Source of the DNA: Pseudomonas lalkuanensis
Lineage (GTDB): Bacteria; Pseudomonadota; Gammaproteobacteria; Pseudomonadales; Pseudomonadaceae
Reading direction: 5' to 3'
Assembly (NCBI RefSeq): GCF_008807375.1
Contig: NZ_CP043311.1
Location: 2,646,001-2,710,000, forward strand
Length of the DNA stretch: 64,000 nt
Of the stretch, positions 47,765 through 56,400 are shown piece by piece. How positions within the stretch are numbered: position 1 is the stretch's first letter; each line of letters opens with the position of its first letter. A model generated the notes under the pieces. That model was not told where the DNA came from. It was given only the letters and a program-made list of their open reading frames with translations, and did not search any database. Position numbers and translations under genes: made by a program.

Positions 47765-48397
47765 CTAGCGCGGCAATCCGGCGAGAAAACCCTTGAAGAA
47801 CACCTCCAGCGGAACGTTGTCCCGCGTCAGCCGGGCACGCAACACGGCGCCTTCCCAGCCGATCCAGAAGAACGCCGCCAACCCATCGCAATCCGCATTC
47901 GCCGACAGCTCGCCGGCCGTGCGGGCTTCACGCAGGCACTCGGCCAGGCGGTCCTGCCAACTGCACAGGATGGCTTCCAGTTGCAGGCGGAAACCCTCCG
48001 GCAGGATGGCCACTTCCTGCCCCAGGTTGCCCACCAGGCAGCCGCGGCAGAACTGGTGCCGGACCATGCCGGCCTTGGCGTCCTCGACGAAGTCACGGAG
48101 GCGCTGCAGTGGGGGCACGTCGTCCTGCAGGAGGTAGCGGTCGAGCTTGTGGGCGAAGTAGCCGGCGTAGCTCTCCAGCACCGCCTGGCCGAAGGCTTCC
48201 TTGCTATCGAAGTAGTGATAGAAGGAGCCCTTGGGCACGCCCACGCGCTTGAGCACCGCATCGATGCCGGTGGACATGAAACCCTGCTCGGTAAGGATCT
48301 CCATGCCGCAACGGATCAGTGCGGCACGGGTATCGTCGAAGTCGCGATCGACCTTGGGCGGCCGGCCGCGACGGGGTTTGGAATTGGCTTCGGTCAT
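47765..48397 (-). CDS. acuR: TetR-family repressor (AcuR-like)
   Basis: Regulator of 210 residues. A basic start KPRRGRPPKVDRDFDDTRAA is followed by the helix-turn-helix GIDAVLKRVGVPKGSFYHYF, with DSKEAFGQ after it. The C-terminal ligand domain includes MVRHQFCRGCLVGNLGQEVA, which resembles AcuR, the acrylate-responsive repressor of acuI. The gene precedes acuI on the same strand, and both have a TAGAC-N5-GTCTA operator. The ligand is inferred as acrylate or a related electrophile. Confidence 0.88.
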   Translation of the reverse strand: MTEANSKPRRGRPPKVDRDFDDTRAALIRCGMEILTEQGFMSTGIDAVLKRVGVPKGSFYHYFDSKEAFGQAVLESYAGYFAHKLDRYLLQDDVPPLQRLRDFVEDAKAGMVRHQFCRGCLVGNLGQEVAILPEGFRLQLEAILCSWQDRLAECLREARTAGELSANADCDGLAAFFWIGWEGAVLRARLTRDNVPLEVFFKGFLAGLPR

Positions 48398-48410
48398 GGG
48401 GAGGGGATTT

Positions 48411-48425
48411 TAGACTGATCGTCTA
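48411..48425 (-). promoter_or_regulatory. Palindromic operator upstream of the acuR-like gene
   Basis: TAGAC-TGATC-GTCTA, 13 bases before the regulator start; same arms and spacing as 47716-47730. Fits autorepression. Confidence 0.83.
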
Positions 48426-48461
48426 GAAGGTCAATCGCTACCAATGTTGTAGGGAGCACCT

Positions 48462-48537
48462 TGTAGGAGCGAATTCATTCGCGAAGGGGCCGCGAAGCGG
48501 CCCCGTTGCTCGCATCGCGAATGAATTCGCTCCCACA
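48462..48537. repeat. REP-like element with inner GC hairpin
   Basis: TGTAGGAGCGAATTCATTCG and CGCGAATGAATTCGCTCCCACA enclose GGGGCCGCGAAGCGGCCCC, a strong inner hairpin. It separates the acuR-like gene from the end of the hydrolase gene. Confidence 0.83.
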
Positions 48538-48551
48538 GACAGGGCCCGCCA

Positions 48552-49439
48552 TCAAGCCGGAATATCCCCCAACACCTCACGAATCCGCTGGGCGATATGG
48601 CCGACATGGGTTTCCAGGGCGAAGTGCCCGGTATCCAGCAGTTCCACCACCGCATTGGGGTTATCGCGCTTGAACGCCTCGGCTCCCGGCGGGATGAAGA
48701 ACGGATCGTGCTCGCCCCAGATCACCAGGGTCGGCAACCGGGTATCACGGAAGAACGCCTGGAACGCCGGGTAGAGCTTCAGGTTGTTGGCGTAGTCGAG
48801 GAACAGGTCGAGCTGGATCTCCTTGTTACCCGGGCGTTCCAGCAGCAGCGCATCCAGGTAGTACGACTCGGGGGCCACCAGCGCCAGGTCCTTCACGCCA
48901 TGCACGTACTGCCAGCGGGTGCCTTCCAGGTTCAGCACGGCATCGTGCACCACCTTGCGGCGCTCGGGGTTGCCGGGCTCGGCCCAGTAGGCGCGGATCG
49001 GCTCCCAGGCATCGCCCAGGCCTTCCAGGTAGGCGTTGCCGTTCTGCGAGATCAGCCCGGTGACCCGTTCCGGATGGGCCAGGGCCAGGCGCAGGCCGGT
49101 GGGAGCGCCGTAGTCGAACACATAGAGGGCGTAGCGCTCGAGACCCAGCTTCTCGACGAAGGCGCCGAGGGTGACGGCCAGGGCATCGAAGCTGTAGCGG
49201 TATTCGCGTTCTGCGGGGATTTCGGTGAAACCGAACCCCGGGAGGTCCGGCGCGATGATGTGGAACTTGTCGGCCAGCAGCGGGATCAGGTCGCGGAACT
49301 GGTGGGACGAGCTGGGATAGCCGTGCACCAGCAGCAGCGTGGGCGCGGCGGGATCGCCGGCTTCACGGTAGAAGACGCGAACACCGTCGGCTTCGACGAA
49401 TTGGTGGCGAACCGGGATATGCACGATGGGCGAGGTCAT
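48552..49439 (-). CDS. Alpha/beta hydrolase (epoxide hydrolase/haloalkane dehalogenase type)
   Basis: Protein of 295 residues. The oxyanion motif is LLVHGYPSSS. The nucleophile elbow YVFDYGAPTGLRLA carries aspartate instead of serine, as in epoxide hydrolases and dehalogenases. The acid is in WGEHDPFFIPPG and the base histidine in LLDTGHFALETH. No signal peptide. It is divergent from a CGNR zinc-finger regulator across a promoter with three matched inverted repeats. The substrate is unknown; an ester would be unlikely with an Asp nucleophile. Confidence 0.85.
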   Translation of the reverse strand: MTSPIVHIPVRHQFVEADGVRVFYREAGDPAAPTLLLVHGYPSSSHQFRDLIPLLADKFHIIAPDLPGFGFTEIPAEREYRYSFDALAVTLGAFVEKLGLERYALYVFDYGAPTGLRLALAHPERVTGLISQNGNAYLEGLGDAWEPIRAYWAEPGNPERRKVVHDAVLNLEGTRWQYVHGVKDLALVAPESYYLDALLLERPGNKEIQLDLFLDYANNLKLYPAFQAFFRDTRLPTLVIWGEHDPFFIPPGAEAFKRDNPNAVVELLDTGHFALETHVGHIAQRIREVLGDIPA

Positions 49440-49451
49440 GGCGGTCACTCC

Positions 49452-49585
49452 GTAACTTGTAAAAGCACGTTTGAGGGTTACTGCTGGGGCTGAGTATGAA
49501 CCTGTTATGTAACCTGTCAATAGATATAATTGGGGTTACTTGCGCCGTTCGTCGTAACTGTTCATTTGCGTTTTATGAGGTTACT
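49452..49585. promoter_or_regulatory. Triple inverted-repeat operator array in the hydrolase/CGNR gap
   Basis: Three copies of GTAAC-N20/21-GTTAC(T): 49452-49481, 49509-49539 and 49554-49584. The right half is preceded by G-rich GGG or AGG each time. A leftward promoter TTGACA (49515-49520 on the minus strand), 16 bases, CATACT (49493-49498) runs through the middle copy. TATAAT (49525-49530) on the plus strand may serve the regulator. The array should be the binding site of the CGNR regulator; binding itself is inferred. Confidence 0.68.
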
Positions 49586-49616
49586 CTTTCGCCATTCACC
49601 TCTCCGGAGCGCCATC

Positions 49617-50195
49617 ATGACCACCGCCGCTTCCTCACCGCCTCTCGAACCCTTCGTACTGGCCGACCACCCCGTGCTGGACATGCTCAACACCCTGGCG
49701 GCGCTGGACGGTGCTCCCCTGGAGTTCTGGCGCAGCGATGAGGATGTCCAGGCCTGGCTGGAGCGAACCGGCTGGGAACCGCCCACGGCGCATTTCGCCA
49801 GGGGCGAATTGCTGCAGGCGGCGCTGACCCTGCGTGAAGCGGTGCGCGGGCTGGTGGAGCAGCGCAAGGCAGGCGGCCAGGGTTCGCCGGATGTCCTCAA
49901 CCGCTTCCTGGCGGCACCCAGCCACTTGCGACTGGACTGGCCTGCAAGCGGAGAGCCGCGACTGGAGAAGGTGCGGGCAAGCGCTACCGCTGAACAGTAC
50001 CTGGCGCCCTTGGCCGAGGCGGCGGCGCAGCTGCTGGTGGATGGCGACTTCAACCTGGTGCGCGAATGCGAGCACCCGGACTGTGTGCTCTGGTTCTACG
50101 ACCGCACCAAATCCCATCGCCGCCGCTGGTGCAGCATGGCGCTGTGCGGCAACCGGCATAAGGTGGCCGAGTTCCGCAAACGCAAGCAGCAGTAG
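49617..50195 (+). CDS. CGNR zinc-finger regulator (ABATE domain)
   Basis: Protein of 192 residues. The N-terminal part (LADHPVLDMLNTLAALDGAP, ALTLREAVRGLVEQRKAGGQ) fits the ABATE stress-ligand domain. The C-terminal finger is CEHPDCVLWFYDRTKSHRRR followed by WCSMALCGNRHKVAEF, the CGNR signature. It is divergent from the hydrolase gene and probably regulates it and itself through the GTAAC/GTTAC array in the gap. Confidence 0.9.
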   Translation: MTTAASSPPLEPFVLADHPVLDMLNTLAALDGAPLEFWRSDEDVQAWLERTGWEPPTAHFARGELLQAALTLREAVRGLVEQRKAGGQGSPDVLNRFLAAPSHLRLDWPASGEPRLEKVRASATAEQYLAPLAEAAAQLLVDGDFNLVRECEHPDCVLWFYDRTKSHRRRWCSMALCGNRHKVAEFRKRKQQ

Positions 50196-50210
50196 GCTGC
50201 GCTCTTCTCT

Positions 50211-50250
50211 TGTGGGAGCGAATACATTCGCGATTGAAATTGCTCCCACA
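50211..50250. repeat. REP-like palindrome
   Basis: TGTGGGAGCGAATACATTCG and its partner GAAATTGCTCCCACA, with a few mismatches. Lies between the CGNR gene and the PvdS box of pvdY. Confidence 0.8.
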
Positions 50251-50275
50251 GGACTACCGACTCACCCGTGCAGCT

Positions 50276-50299
50276 TAATTTCCCGCTGCCTCGCCACGT
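50276..50299 (+). promoter_or_regulatory. PvdS (iron starvation) promoter before pvdY
   Basis: TAATT (50276-50280), 16 bases, CGT (50297-50299). The geometry equals the iron-starvation box TAAAT-N16/17-CGT recognised by the sigma factor PvdS, and is identical to the one before mbtH. It is 38 bases before the pvdY start. Confidence 0.75.
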
Positions 50300-50337
50300 T
50301 CTTTGGGTATTGGTCCCAGTCGTAGCGAGAGAACCCC

Positions 50338-51354
50338 ATGAATCATCCCCAAGGACTCCATCGTCTGCCGTTGCCGGGCAGCGAACTTCTTGCCATCGAA
50401 GTTGGAAATAGCCGCCTGTGCCTGTTGCGTGGCGATCAGCCGTTGGCGCAGGTCGTCACTGAGGAGGAGGGAGGCCAGCCGCTGTTCCGGTTGCAGGAGG
50501 TGGCAAGTGGGCAAGCCGATGGCGCGATCCGTGCGTTCTGCTATTGGCATTTCGCCCGTTCGCCGGAGCACCAGCGCCTGGCCTGGCGGCTGGAGGTCCC
50601 AGTCGACCGCGCCGTGCGTAGCGGGCTGCTGATTCCCGGCAGCGCGGGGCTGTTCATCGCCGAGCGCAGCCTGTTCTGGCAACTGCCTGATCCCTGGCTG
50701 CGTGGCGCCCAGGGCAACGGCTATCCGCAAACGATGGTGATGAGCGCCAATGGCCGCCGCCACCCCCTGCGCGCACCCAAGGCCCGGGGCGAGGTCTATC
50801 GCCGCTTCGATGCGCGCCTGGGCAGCTGGGTTTCCCTGCGTACCCTGGATATCGAACTGGACCTGGAACGCTTCAACCGCTGGCAGAACAGTCCGCGCGT
50901 CCTGGAATTCTGGCAGGAGGGCGGCAGTCTCGAGCAGCACCGCGATTACCTGCAGAAGCTGGCGGACGACCCGCACACCCTGACCCTGATCGGCTGTTTC
51001 GACGACGAGCCCTTCGCCTATTTCGAGGCGTACTGGGCCAAGGAAGACCGCATTGCGCCGTTCTACGCGGCGGACGACTACGACCGGGGCATCCACATGC
51101 TGGTGGGCGAGGAAAAGCACCGTGGCCCGCACAAGGTGGCGAGCTGGCTATCGGCCCTCGCGCACTACCTGTTCCTCGACGACAGCCGCACCCGCAAGGT
51201 GGTGGCCGAACCCCGCGCCGACAACGCCCGGATGATCGGTCACATGCAGGCCCAGGGTTTCTATCGCGAGAAGGAGTTCGACTTTCCCCACAAGCGCGCG
51301 GCGCTGATGGCGCTGGGGCGGGAGTGGTTCTTCGAGCGTTGTGAGTTGTGTTGA
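50338..51354 (+). CDS. pvdY: Siderophore-type N-acetyltransferase (PvdYII/IucB-like)
   Basis: Protein of 338 residues. The C-terminal 180 residues form a GNAT domain of the IucB/AlcB type: LQKLADDPHTLTLIGCFDDE, YWAKEDRIAPFYAADDYDRG, MLVGEEKHRGPHKVASWLSA and VAEPRADNARMIGHMQAQGF. IucB acetylates N-hydroxylysine in aerobactin. The pyoverdine counterpart next to pvdS in fluorescent pseudomonads is thought to acetylate N5-hydroxyornithine. That points to a pyoverdine with acetyl- rather than formyl-hydroxyornithine. It has its own PvdS box. Confidence 0.82.
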   Translation: MNHPQGLHRLPLPGSELLAIEVGNSRLCLLRGDQPLAQVVTEEEGGQPLFRLQEVASGQADGAIRAFCYWHFARSPEHQRLAWRLEVPVDRAVRSGLLIPGSAGLFIAERSLFWQLPDPWLRGAQGNGYPQTMVMSANGRRHPLRAPKARGEVYRRFDARLGSWVSLRTLDIELDLERFNRWQNSPRVLEFWQEGGSLEQHRDYLQKLADDPHTLTLIGCFDDEPFAYFEAYWAKEDRIAPFYAADDYDRGIHMLVGEEKHRGPHKVASWLSALAHYLFLDDSRTRKVVAEPRADNARMIGHMQAQGFYREKEFDFPHKRAALMALGREWFFERCELC

Positions 51355-51381
51355 CGAGGGCAAATAGGGGCAGCGTCTGGT

Positions 51382-51477
51382 TGTGGCAGCGAATTTGTTC
51401 GCGAAGAGCCGCCTGCGGCTTTCCGATCATCTCAGGACAGGCCTACGGCCTGTTTCGCGATTGAAATCGCTCCCACA
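51382..51477. repeat. REP-like element, extended form
   Basis: TGTGGCAGCGAATTTGTTCG and CGATTGAAATCGCTCCCACA enclose AGCCGCCTGCGGCTT and ACAGGCCTACGGCCTGT hairpins. It lies between the convergent pvdY and pvdS genes. Confidence 0.8.
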
Positions 51478-51500
51478 ACGAAGGGGCAGGAGCGCGCTGT

Positions 51501-52073
51501 TCACGCACCCTTGCACATCTCGCGCTCGGCTCCGACCGTCTTGCGGCAGTGGATCAGCGCGTCGCGGATCATGAAGTTGACCAGGGTAGGAGAGACGCCC
51601 AGTTCCTGGGCGATTTCCTTCTGTGGCTTGCCATGGATGCGGTACATCTCGAAGGCGTATCGGGTGCGTTCGGGGAGCTGGCCGAGGGCATTGGCCACCA
51701 TCTCCAGGGTTTCCTGGTGCAGATGCAGGGCTTCGGGGGATGCGCTGGCGTGCTGTTCCACGTTCAGGCCCTCTTCTTCGCTGCTGGAGTGGCGCAGTTC
51801 GAGGGTCTGCTTGCGGTAATGGTCGATGGCCAGGTTGCGCACGGTCTGGAACATGTAGCTCAGCTGCGCCTTGAAGGAGAGTTTGAGCAATGGGGCAGAC
51901 TGCAGCCTGAAGAAGGCGTCCTGGACGACGTCTTCGGCGCGGTAGTGGCAGCCGGTGATACGGGCGGCGATCTTGACCATCATGGAGCGATGATCGATGA
52001 AGGCCTGCAGGGATGAGTGGGGGTGACCGGCGGCAACGCAGTCAACAGGTCCTTGTTCTGGCATTGGGTTCAC
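51501..52073 (-). CDS. pvdS: Iron-starvation sigma factor PvdS
   Basis: ECF sigma factor of 190 residues. Region 2 is RAEDVVQDAFFRLQS and LSYMFQTVRNLAIDHYRKQT; region 4 is LPERTRYAFEMYRIHGKPQK and EIAQELGVSPTLVNFMIRDA. The end AEREMCKGA is also typical of PvdS. It directs transcription of pyoverdine genes from TAAAT/TAATT-N16-CGT boxes, two of which are in this window, and is held by the FpvR anti-sigma factor until ferri-pyoverdine signalling. A Fur box lies in its promoter. Confidence 0.96.
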   Translation of the reverse strand: MNPMPEQGPVDCVAAGHPHSSLQAFIDHRSMMVKIAARITGCHYRAEDVVQDAFFRLQSAPLLKLSFKAQLSYMFQTVRNLAIDHYRKQTLELRHSSSEEEGLNVEQHASASPEALHLHQETLEMVANALGQLPERTRYAFEMYRIHGKPQKEIAQELGVSPTLVNFMIRDALIHCRKTVGAEREMCKGA

Positions 52074-52151
52074 CTGTGCGCTTTCTTGGTATTGCTTTTC
52101 TGGTTGGGGGCGAGGCGGGGCACAAAATTAGTGGTAACGCCATACACTGTC

Positions 52152-52175
52152 AAATAAGAATCATTAGCATTATTT
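52152..52175 (-). promoter_or_regulatory. Fur box of pvdS
   Basis: The stretch AAATAAGAATCATTAGCATT plus ATTT is AT-rich, with inverted AAATAA/TTATTT ends and a centre like the Fur consensus (GATAATGATAATCATTATC). It lies about 80 bases before the pvdS start in otherwise GC-rich DNA. It makes pvdS, and through it the whole pyoverdine set, iron-repressed. Confidence 0.87.
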
Positions 52176-52313
52176 GAGATTGTGTCGGAATCTTTCCCTC
52201 CAGGGACTGTCGCGTTGCGAGTGGGAATCTTTCTTGATGGCGCGGTGGGTTTCCCGATCCAGGCGACGGGAAAGCGCCTTTTCCAGGTCGCGAGCACGAG
52301 CAACATCCCGAAG

Positions 52314-52337
52314 TAATTTCTTGTCATCCTCATCCGT
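52314..52337 (+). promoter_or_regulatory. PvdS promoter before the mbtH-like gene
   Basis: TAATT (52314-52318), 16 bases, CGT (52335-52337), 64 bases before the GTG start. Should drive mbtH-pvdG-pvdL as one iron-starvation operon. The rest of the 328-base gap between pvdS and mbtH holds the Fur box and no gene. Confidence 0.78.
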
Positions 52338-52401
52338 TCTTCTCAGTGAAAGCGTTGGAGGCAGCCGCCCCGGACGGGTTTCAACAGAGGAGAGAAGCAC
52401 C

Positions 52402-52611
52402 GTGTTCGATCGTGACGACGTGATTTTCCAGGTGGTGGTGAACCACGAAGAGCAGTACTCCATCTGGCCGGAGTACAAGGCCATCCCGGCTGGCTGGCGT
52501 GCAGCCGGCAAGAGCGGCCTGAAGAAGGAATGCCTCGAATATATCGAGCAGGTCTGGACCGACATGCGTCCGCTGAGCCTTCGTCAGCAGATGGAAGGCG
52601 TGACGGCCTGA
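52402..52611 (+). CDS. mbtH: MbtH-like NRPS accessory protein
   Basis: Protein of 69 residues starting at a GTG (52402) with AGAGGAGAGAAG before it. The family pattern is complete: [19 protein letters not shown] and [12 protein letters not shown], including the conserved tryptophans. MbtH proteins bind and activate adenylation domains, here those of PvdL and the other pyoverdine synthetases. It is 10 bases upstream of pvdG. Confidence 0.95.
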   Translation: MFDRDDVIFQVVVNHEEQYSIWPEYKAIPAGWRAAGKSGLKKECLEYIEQVWTDMRPLSLRQQMEGVTA

Positions 52612-52621
52612 GGGGACGGAC

Positions 52622-53392
52622 ATGGTCGCACTGCGTCTGTTCTGCATGCCGTACTCCGGCGCCAGCGCGATGGCCTATGCCCGCTGGCGCCGCAAGGTGC
52701 CGAAATGGCTGGCGATCCGCCCGGTGGAGTTGCCGGGCCGTGGTTCCCGTCATGGCGAACCCTTCGCGACCGATGTCCTGACGCTGGCGCGCGGGCTGGC
52801 CAACGAGATCCGTGGCGAGGCGCGGCAACCCTACGCACTGTTCGGTCACAGCCTCGGTGGCCTGCTGGCCTTCGAGATGGCCCATGCCCTGCGCGAGCTG
52901 GACGTGCCGCGTCCGGTGGCGCTGTTCATATCGGGAAGCGCCGCCCCGGCGCGGCGTGACTTCTCCGGGTTCGCCACGGCCAGGAGCGACGCCGAGCTGA
53001 TCGCCAAGCTGCGCAGCCTGGGCGGTACGCCGGAAGAAGTGCTGGCCAATCGCGAATTGCTGGATCTGCTGCTACCCGTGCTGCGCGCCGACTTCCTGCT
53101 CTGCGGCCAGTACCGCTATCACCCGCGAGAGCCGCTGTCGATCCCGATGCATGTCCTCGGCGGACACCGCGACAGCATCAGTGTCGACGACCTGCTGGCG
53201 TGGCAGGAAGAAACCGCGTCCAGCTTCTCCCTCGACATGCACGAGGGGCATCACTTCTTCATCCATGACAACGAGGGGCGGGTACTGCGCACCCTCAAGT
53301 CCCATCTGGGACGGCACCTGCGCTACCGCTCTTCCTGGGGTTGGTCCCCGGACGTCCGCCCGGCGGACAGGATTTCCCAGACGGGTGGCTGA
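52622..53392 (+). CDS. pvdG: Type II thioesterase PvdG
   Basis: Protein of 256 residues of the external (type II) thioesterase class. It starts with the family sequence LRLFCMPYSGASAMAYARWR, followed by the nucleophile elbow LFGHSLGGLLAFEMAH and a late HEGHHFFI with the catalytic histidine. Such enzymes clear stalled or wrongly loaded carrier domains of NRPSs. It lies directly before pvdL, as in P. aeruginosa (PA2425). The last 25 residues after YRSSWGWSP are probably a flexible tail. Confidence 0.93.
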   Translation: MVALRLFCMPYSGASAMAYARWRRKVPKWLAIRPVELPGRGSRHGEPFATDVLTLARGLANEIRGEARQPYALFGHSLGGLLAFEMAHALRELDVPRPVALFISGSAAPARRDFSGFATARSDAELIAKLRSLGGTPEEVLANRELLDLLLPVLRADFLLCGQYRYHPREPLSIPMHVLGGHRDSISVDDLLAWQEETASSFSLDMHEGHHFFIHDNEGRVLRTLKSHLGRHLRYRSSWGWSPDVRPADRISQTGG

Positions 53393-53449
53393 GCCGCCCG
53401 CATTCCCCGATCAAACCGATTGCAAGCCGTACTCAGGCAGGAACGAAAA

Positions 53450-56400
53450 ATGACGGAAGTGTTCGATCTCCCAGGCACCCTGGTGGAGGCGCTGCAGTGT
53501 CGCGCTGCGGCGGAGCCGGAACGTGTGGCCCTGCGGTTCCTCGGCGGGGACCAGCCAACCGGCGAGGTGCTCGACTACCGCCAGCTGGACTGGCGTGCCC
53601 GCCGCATCGCCGCCGCGCTGCAACAGCGCGCCAGCGTCGGGGATCGCGCCGTGTTGCTGTTCAACAGCGGCCCGGACTACGTCGCCAGCTTTTTCGCCTG
53701 CCTGTATGCCGGTGTGATCGCGGTTCCGGCCTATCCGCCGGAGTCCAACCGTCACCATCACTTGCAGCGCTTGCACTCGATACTCGACGACGCCGAGCCG
53801 GCCCTGGTGTTGACCTCCACCGGCCTTGAAGTCCAGTTGCGGTCCGCACTGGGCGAGCAGTCCGGCCGCCTGCTCTGCGTCGACCGCCTGGCCACGGACC
53901 TGACCGAGGCCTTCCAGCCGGTGGAACTGTCCGGCGAGCACATCGCCTTCCTGCAATACACCTCCGGCTCCACTTCGCTTCCCAAGGGCGTGCAGGTCAG
54001 CCACGGCAACCTGGTGGCCAACGAGCAGATGATCCGCCACGGCTTCGGCATCTGCGATGACGACGTGATCGTCAGCTGGCTGCCGCTCTACCACGACATG
54101 GGCCTGATCGGCGGCCTGCTGCAGGGCATCTGGAGCGGCGTGCCGGTGGTGCTGATGTCGCCGCAATACTTCCTCGAACGCCCGGTGCGCTGGCTGGAAG
54201 CCATCAGCCAGTTCGGCGGCACCGTCAGCGGCGGCCCGGACTTCGCCTACCGCCTGTGCTGCGAGCGCATCAGCGAATCGGCCATGGCTCGCCTCGACCT
54301 GTCCGGCTGGCGCCTGGCGTTCTCCGGCTCGGAGCCCATCCGCAAGGACAGCCTCGATGCGTTCGCGGAGACGTTCGCTGCCTGCGGTTTCTCCAGCGCG
54401 TCCTGGTTTGCCTGCTACGGCCTGGCCGAGGCGACGCTCTTCGTCACCGGCGCCCGCCGTGGCCAGGGCATCAATGTGCGTGAACTGGATGCCGCAGCCC
54501 TGGCCACCAATCGTGCCGAAAGTGGCCGCGGCGCCATCGCCATCAGTTGCGGTTACCCGCAGCCGGGCCACGAGCTGATGCTGGTGGACCCGCTGCACGG
54601 TGGCGTCCTGGGCAACGGCCAGGTGGGCGAGATCTGGGTCAGCGGCACCAGCGTCGCCCTCGGCTACTGGTGCAATCCGCAAGCCAGTGCGCGCACCTTC
54701 GTCGAGCGTGATGGGCGCACCTGGCTGCGTACCGGCGATCTTGGCTTCCTGCTGGAGGGCGAGCTGCACATCACCGGCCGCCTGAAGGACATGCTCATCG
54801 TCCGTGGCCACAACCTCTATCCGCAGGACATCGAGCGCACCGTCGAGACGGACGTCGAAGTCGTGCGCAAGGGCCGCGTCGCCGCCTTTGCCGTGCAGCA
54901 CCTGGGCAATGAAGGCATCGGCATCGCCGCCGAGATCGGTCGCCGCGCACAGAAGAGGGTGCCGCCGGACGTACTGGCGCGGATGATCCGCCAGGCCGTG
55001 GCCCAAGCCCATCAGGAAAGCCCGGCGGTGGTCGTACTGCTCAACCCCGGCGCGCTGCCCAAGACCTCCAGCGGCAAGTTGCAGCGCTCCGCCTGCCGCA
55101 GCCAGCTGGCCGACGGCAGCCTCGACCACTACGCGCTGTTCCGTGAGGGCGACGCCGTTCGCCTGCCCGGCGAGACGCCGAGCGCAGCCGCCGATGGCCT
55201 GGTGGCCAGGCTCTGGCGCGAGCAGTTGGACCTGGCCGAGCTGAATGCCGGCGACAACTTCTTCGCCCTGGGCGGCAACTCCATCCGTGCCGTACAAGTC
55301 ATGGCCCGACTGCGCGAAGAGCGCGGCGTGGCCGTGGAGATGCGTCACCTGTTCGAAGCACCCACCCTGGGCGAATTCTCCGCGCTGGTGGAGCGTCTGG
55401 CGGCCGAAGGCGGACAAGCAGAGGGCGGCATCGCGCGTCTCGACCGCAGCCAGCCGCTGGCCCAATCCGCCGCGCAGAACCGGCTCTGGTTCCTCTGGCA
55501 GCTCGATCCGCAAAGTGCCGCCTACAACATCCCTGGCGCCTTGCGCCTGCGCGGCAACCTCGATGAGGCAGCCCTTGAGCAGAGCTTCCTCCAGTTGGTG
55601 GAGCGCCATGAATCTCTGCGTACCACCTTCCATGAACTGGGCGGCCTGCCGGTCCAGCGCATCCACCCGGCCGGTGCGTTCGCGCTGAGCCTGATCGACC
55701 TCGAAGACCAGCCGGACGCCGAAGCCCGCGCCCTCGCCATCCGCGAGTCGGAAGCGCTGGCGCCGTTCGACCTGGAGAACGGGCCGCTGCTGCGGGTCAG
55801 CCTGGTGCGCATCGCCGAGCGCGATCACCTGCTGCTGGTGACCCTGCATCACATCATTGCGGACGGCTGGTCGCTGGACCTGCTGCTGAACGAGTTCTCC
55901 CGCCTCTACGGCGCCATCGGACTTGGCCAGTACGCAGCGCTTGAACCGCTCGCGCTGCAATATGTCGATGTGGCTGCCTGGCAGAGCCAATGGCTGGCGG
56001 CGGGCGAGGGCAAGCGCCAGCTCGACTGGTGGAAAGCCCAGCTGGGTGAGGAACAGCCGCTGCTGCTGATGCCCACCGATCGGCCGCGTACACCGGATGC
56101 GCGCTATCGCGCCGGCCGCTACAGCGTGCGCCTGGACAAGGCCCTCGGCGAGCGGCTGCAACAGCTGGCCCGCGAGCATGACGCCAGCCTGTTCATGGTG
56201 CTGCTGGCCAGCTGGCAGGCCTTGTTGCACCGCTACAGCGGACAGAAGGACATCCGCCTCGGCGTGCCGGGCGCCAACCGTGCGCGCCTGGAAAGCCAGG
56301 GGCTGATCGGTTTCTTCATCAACACCCTGGTGCTGCGCGGCGAGCTGGATGGGCGCATGCCCTTCGAGGCGTTGTTGGCCCAGGCCCGCCAAGCCACCCT

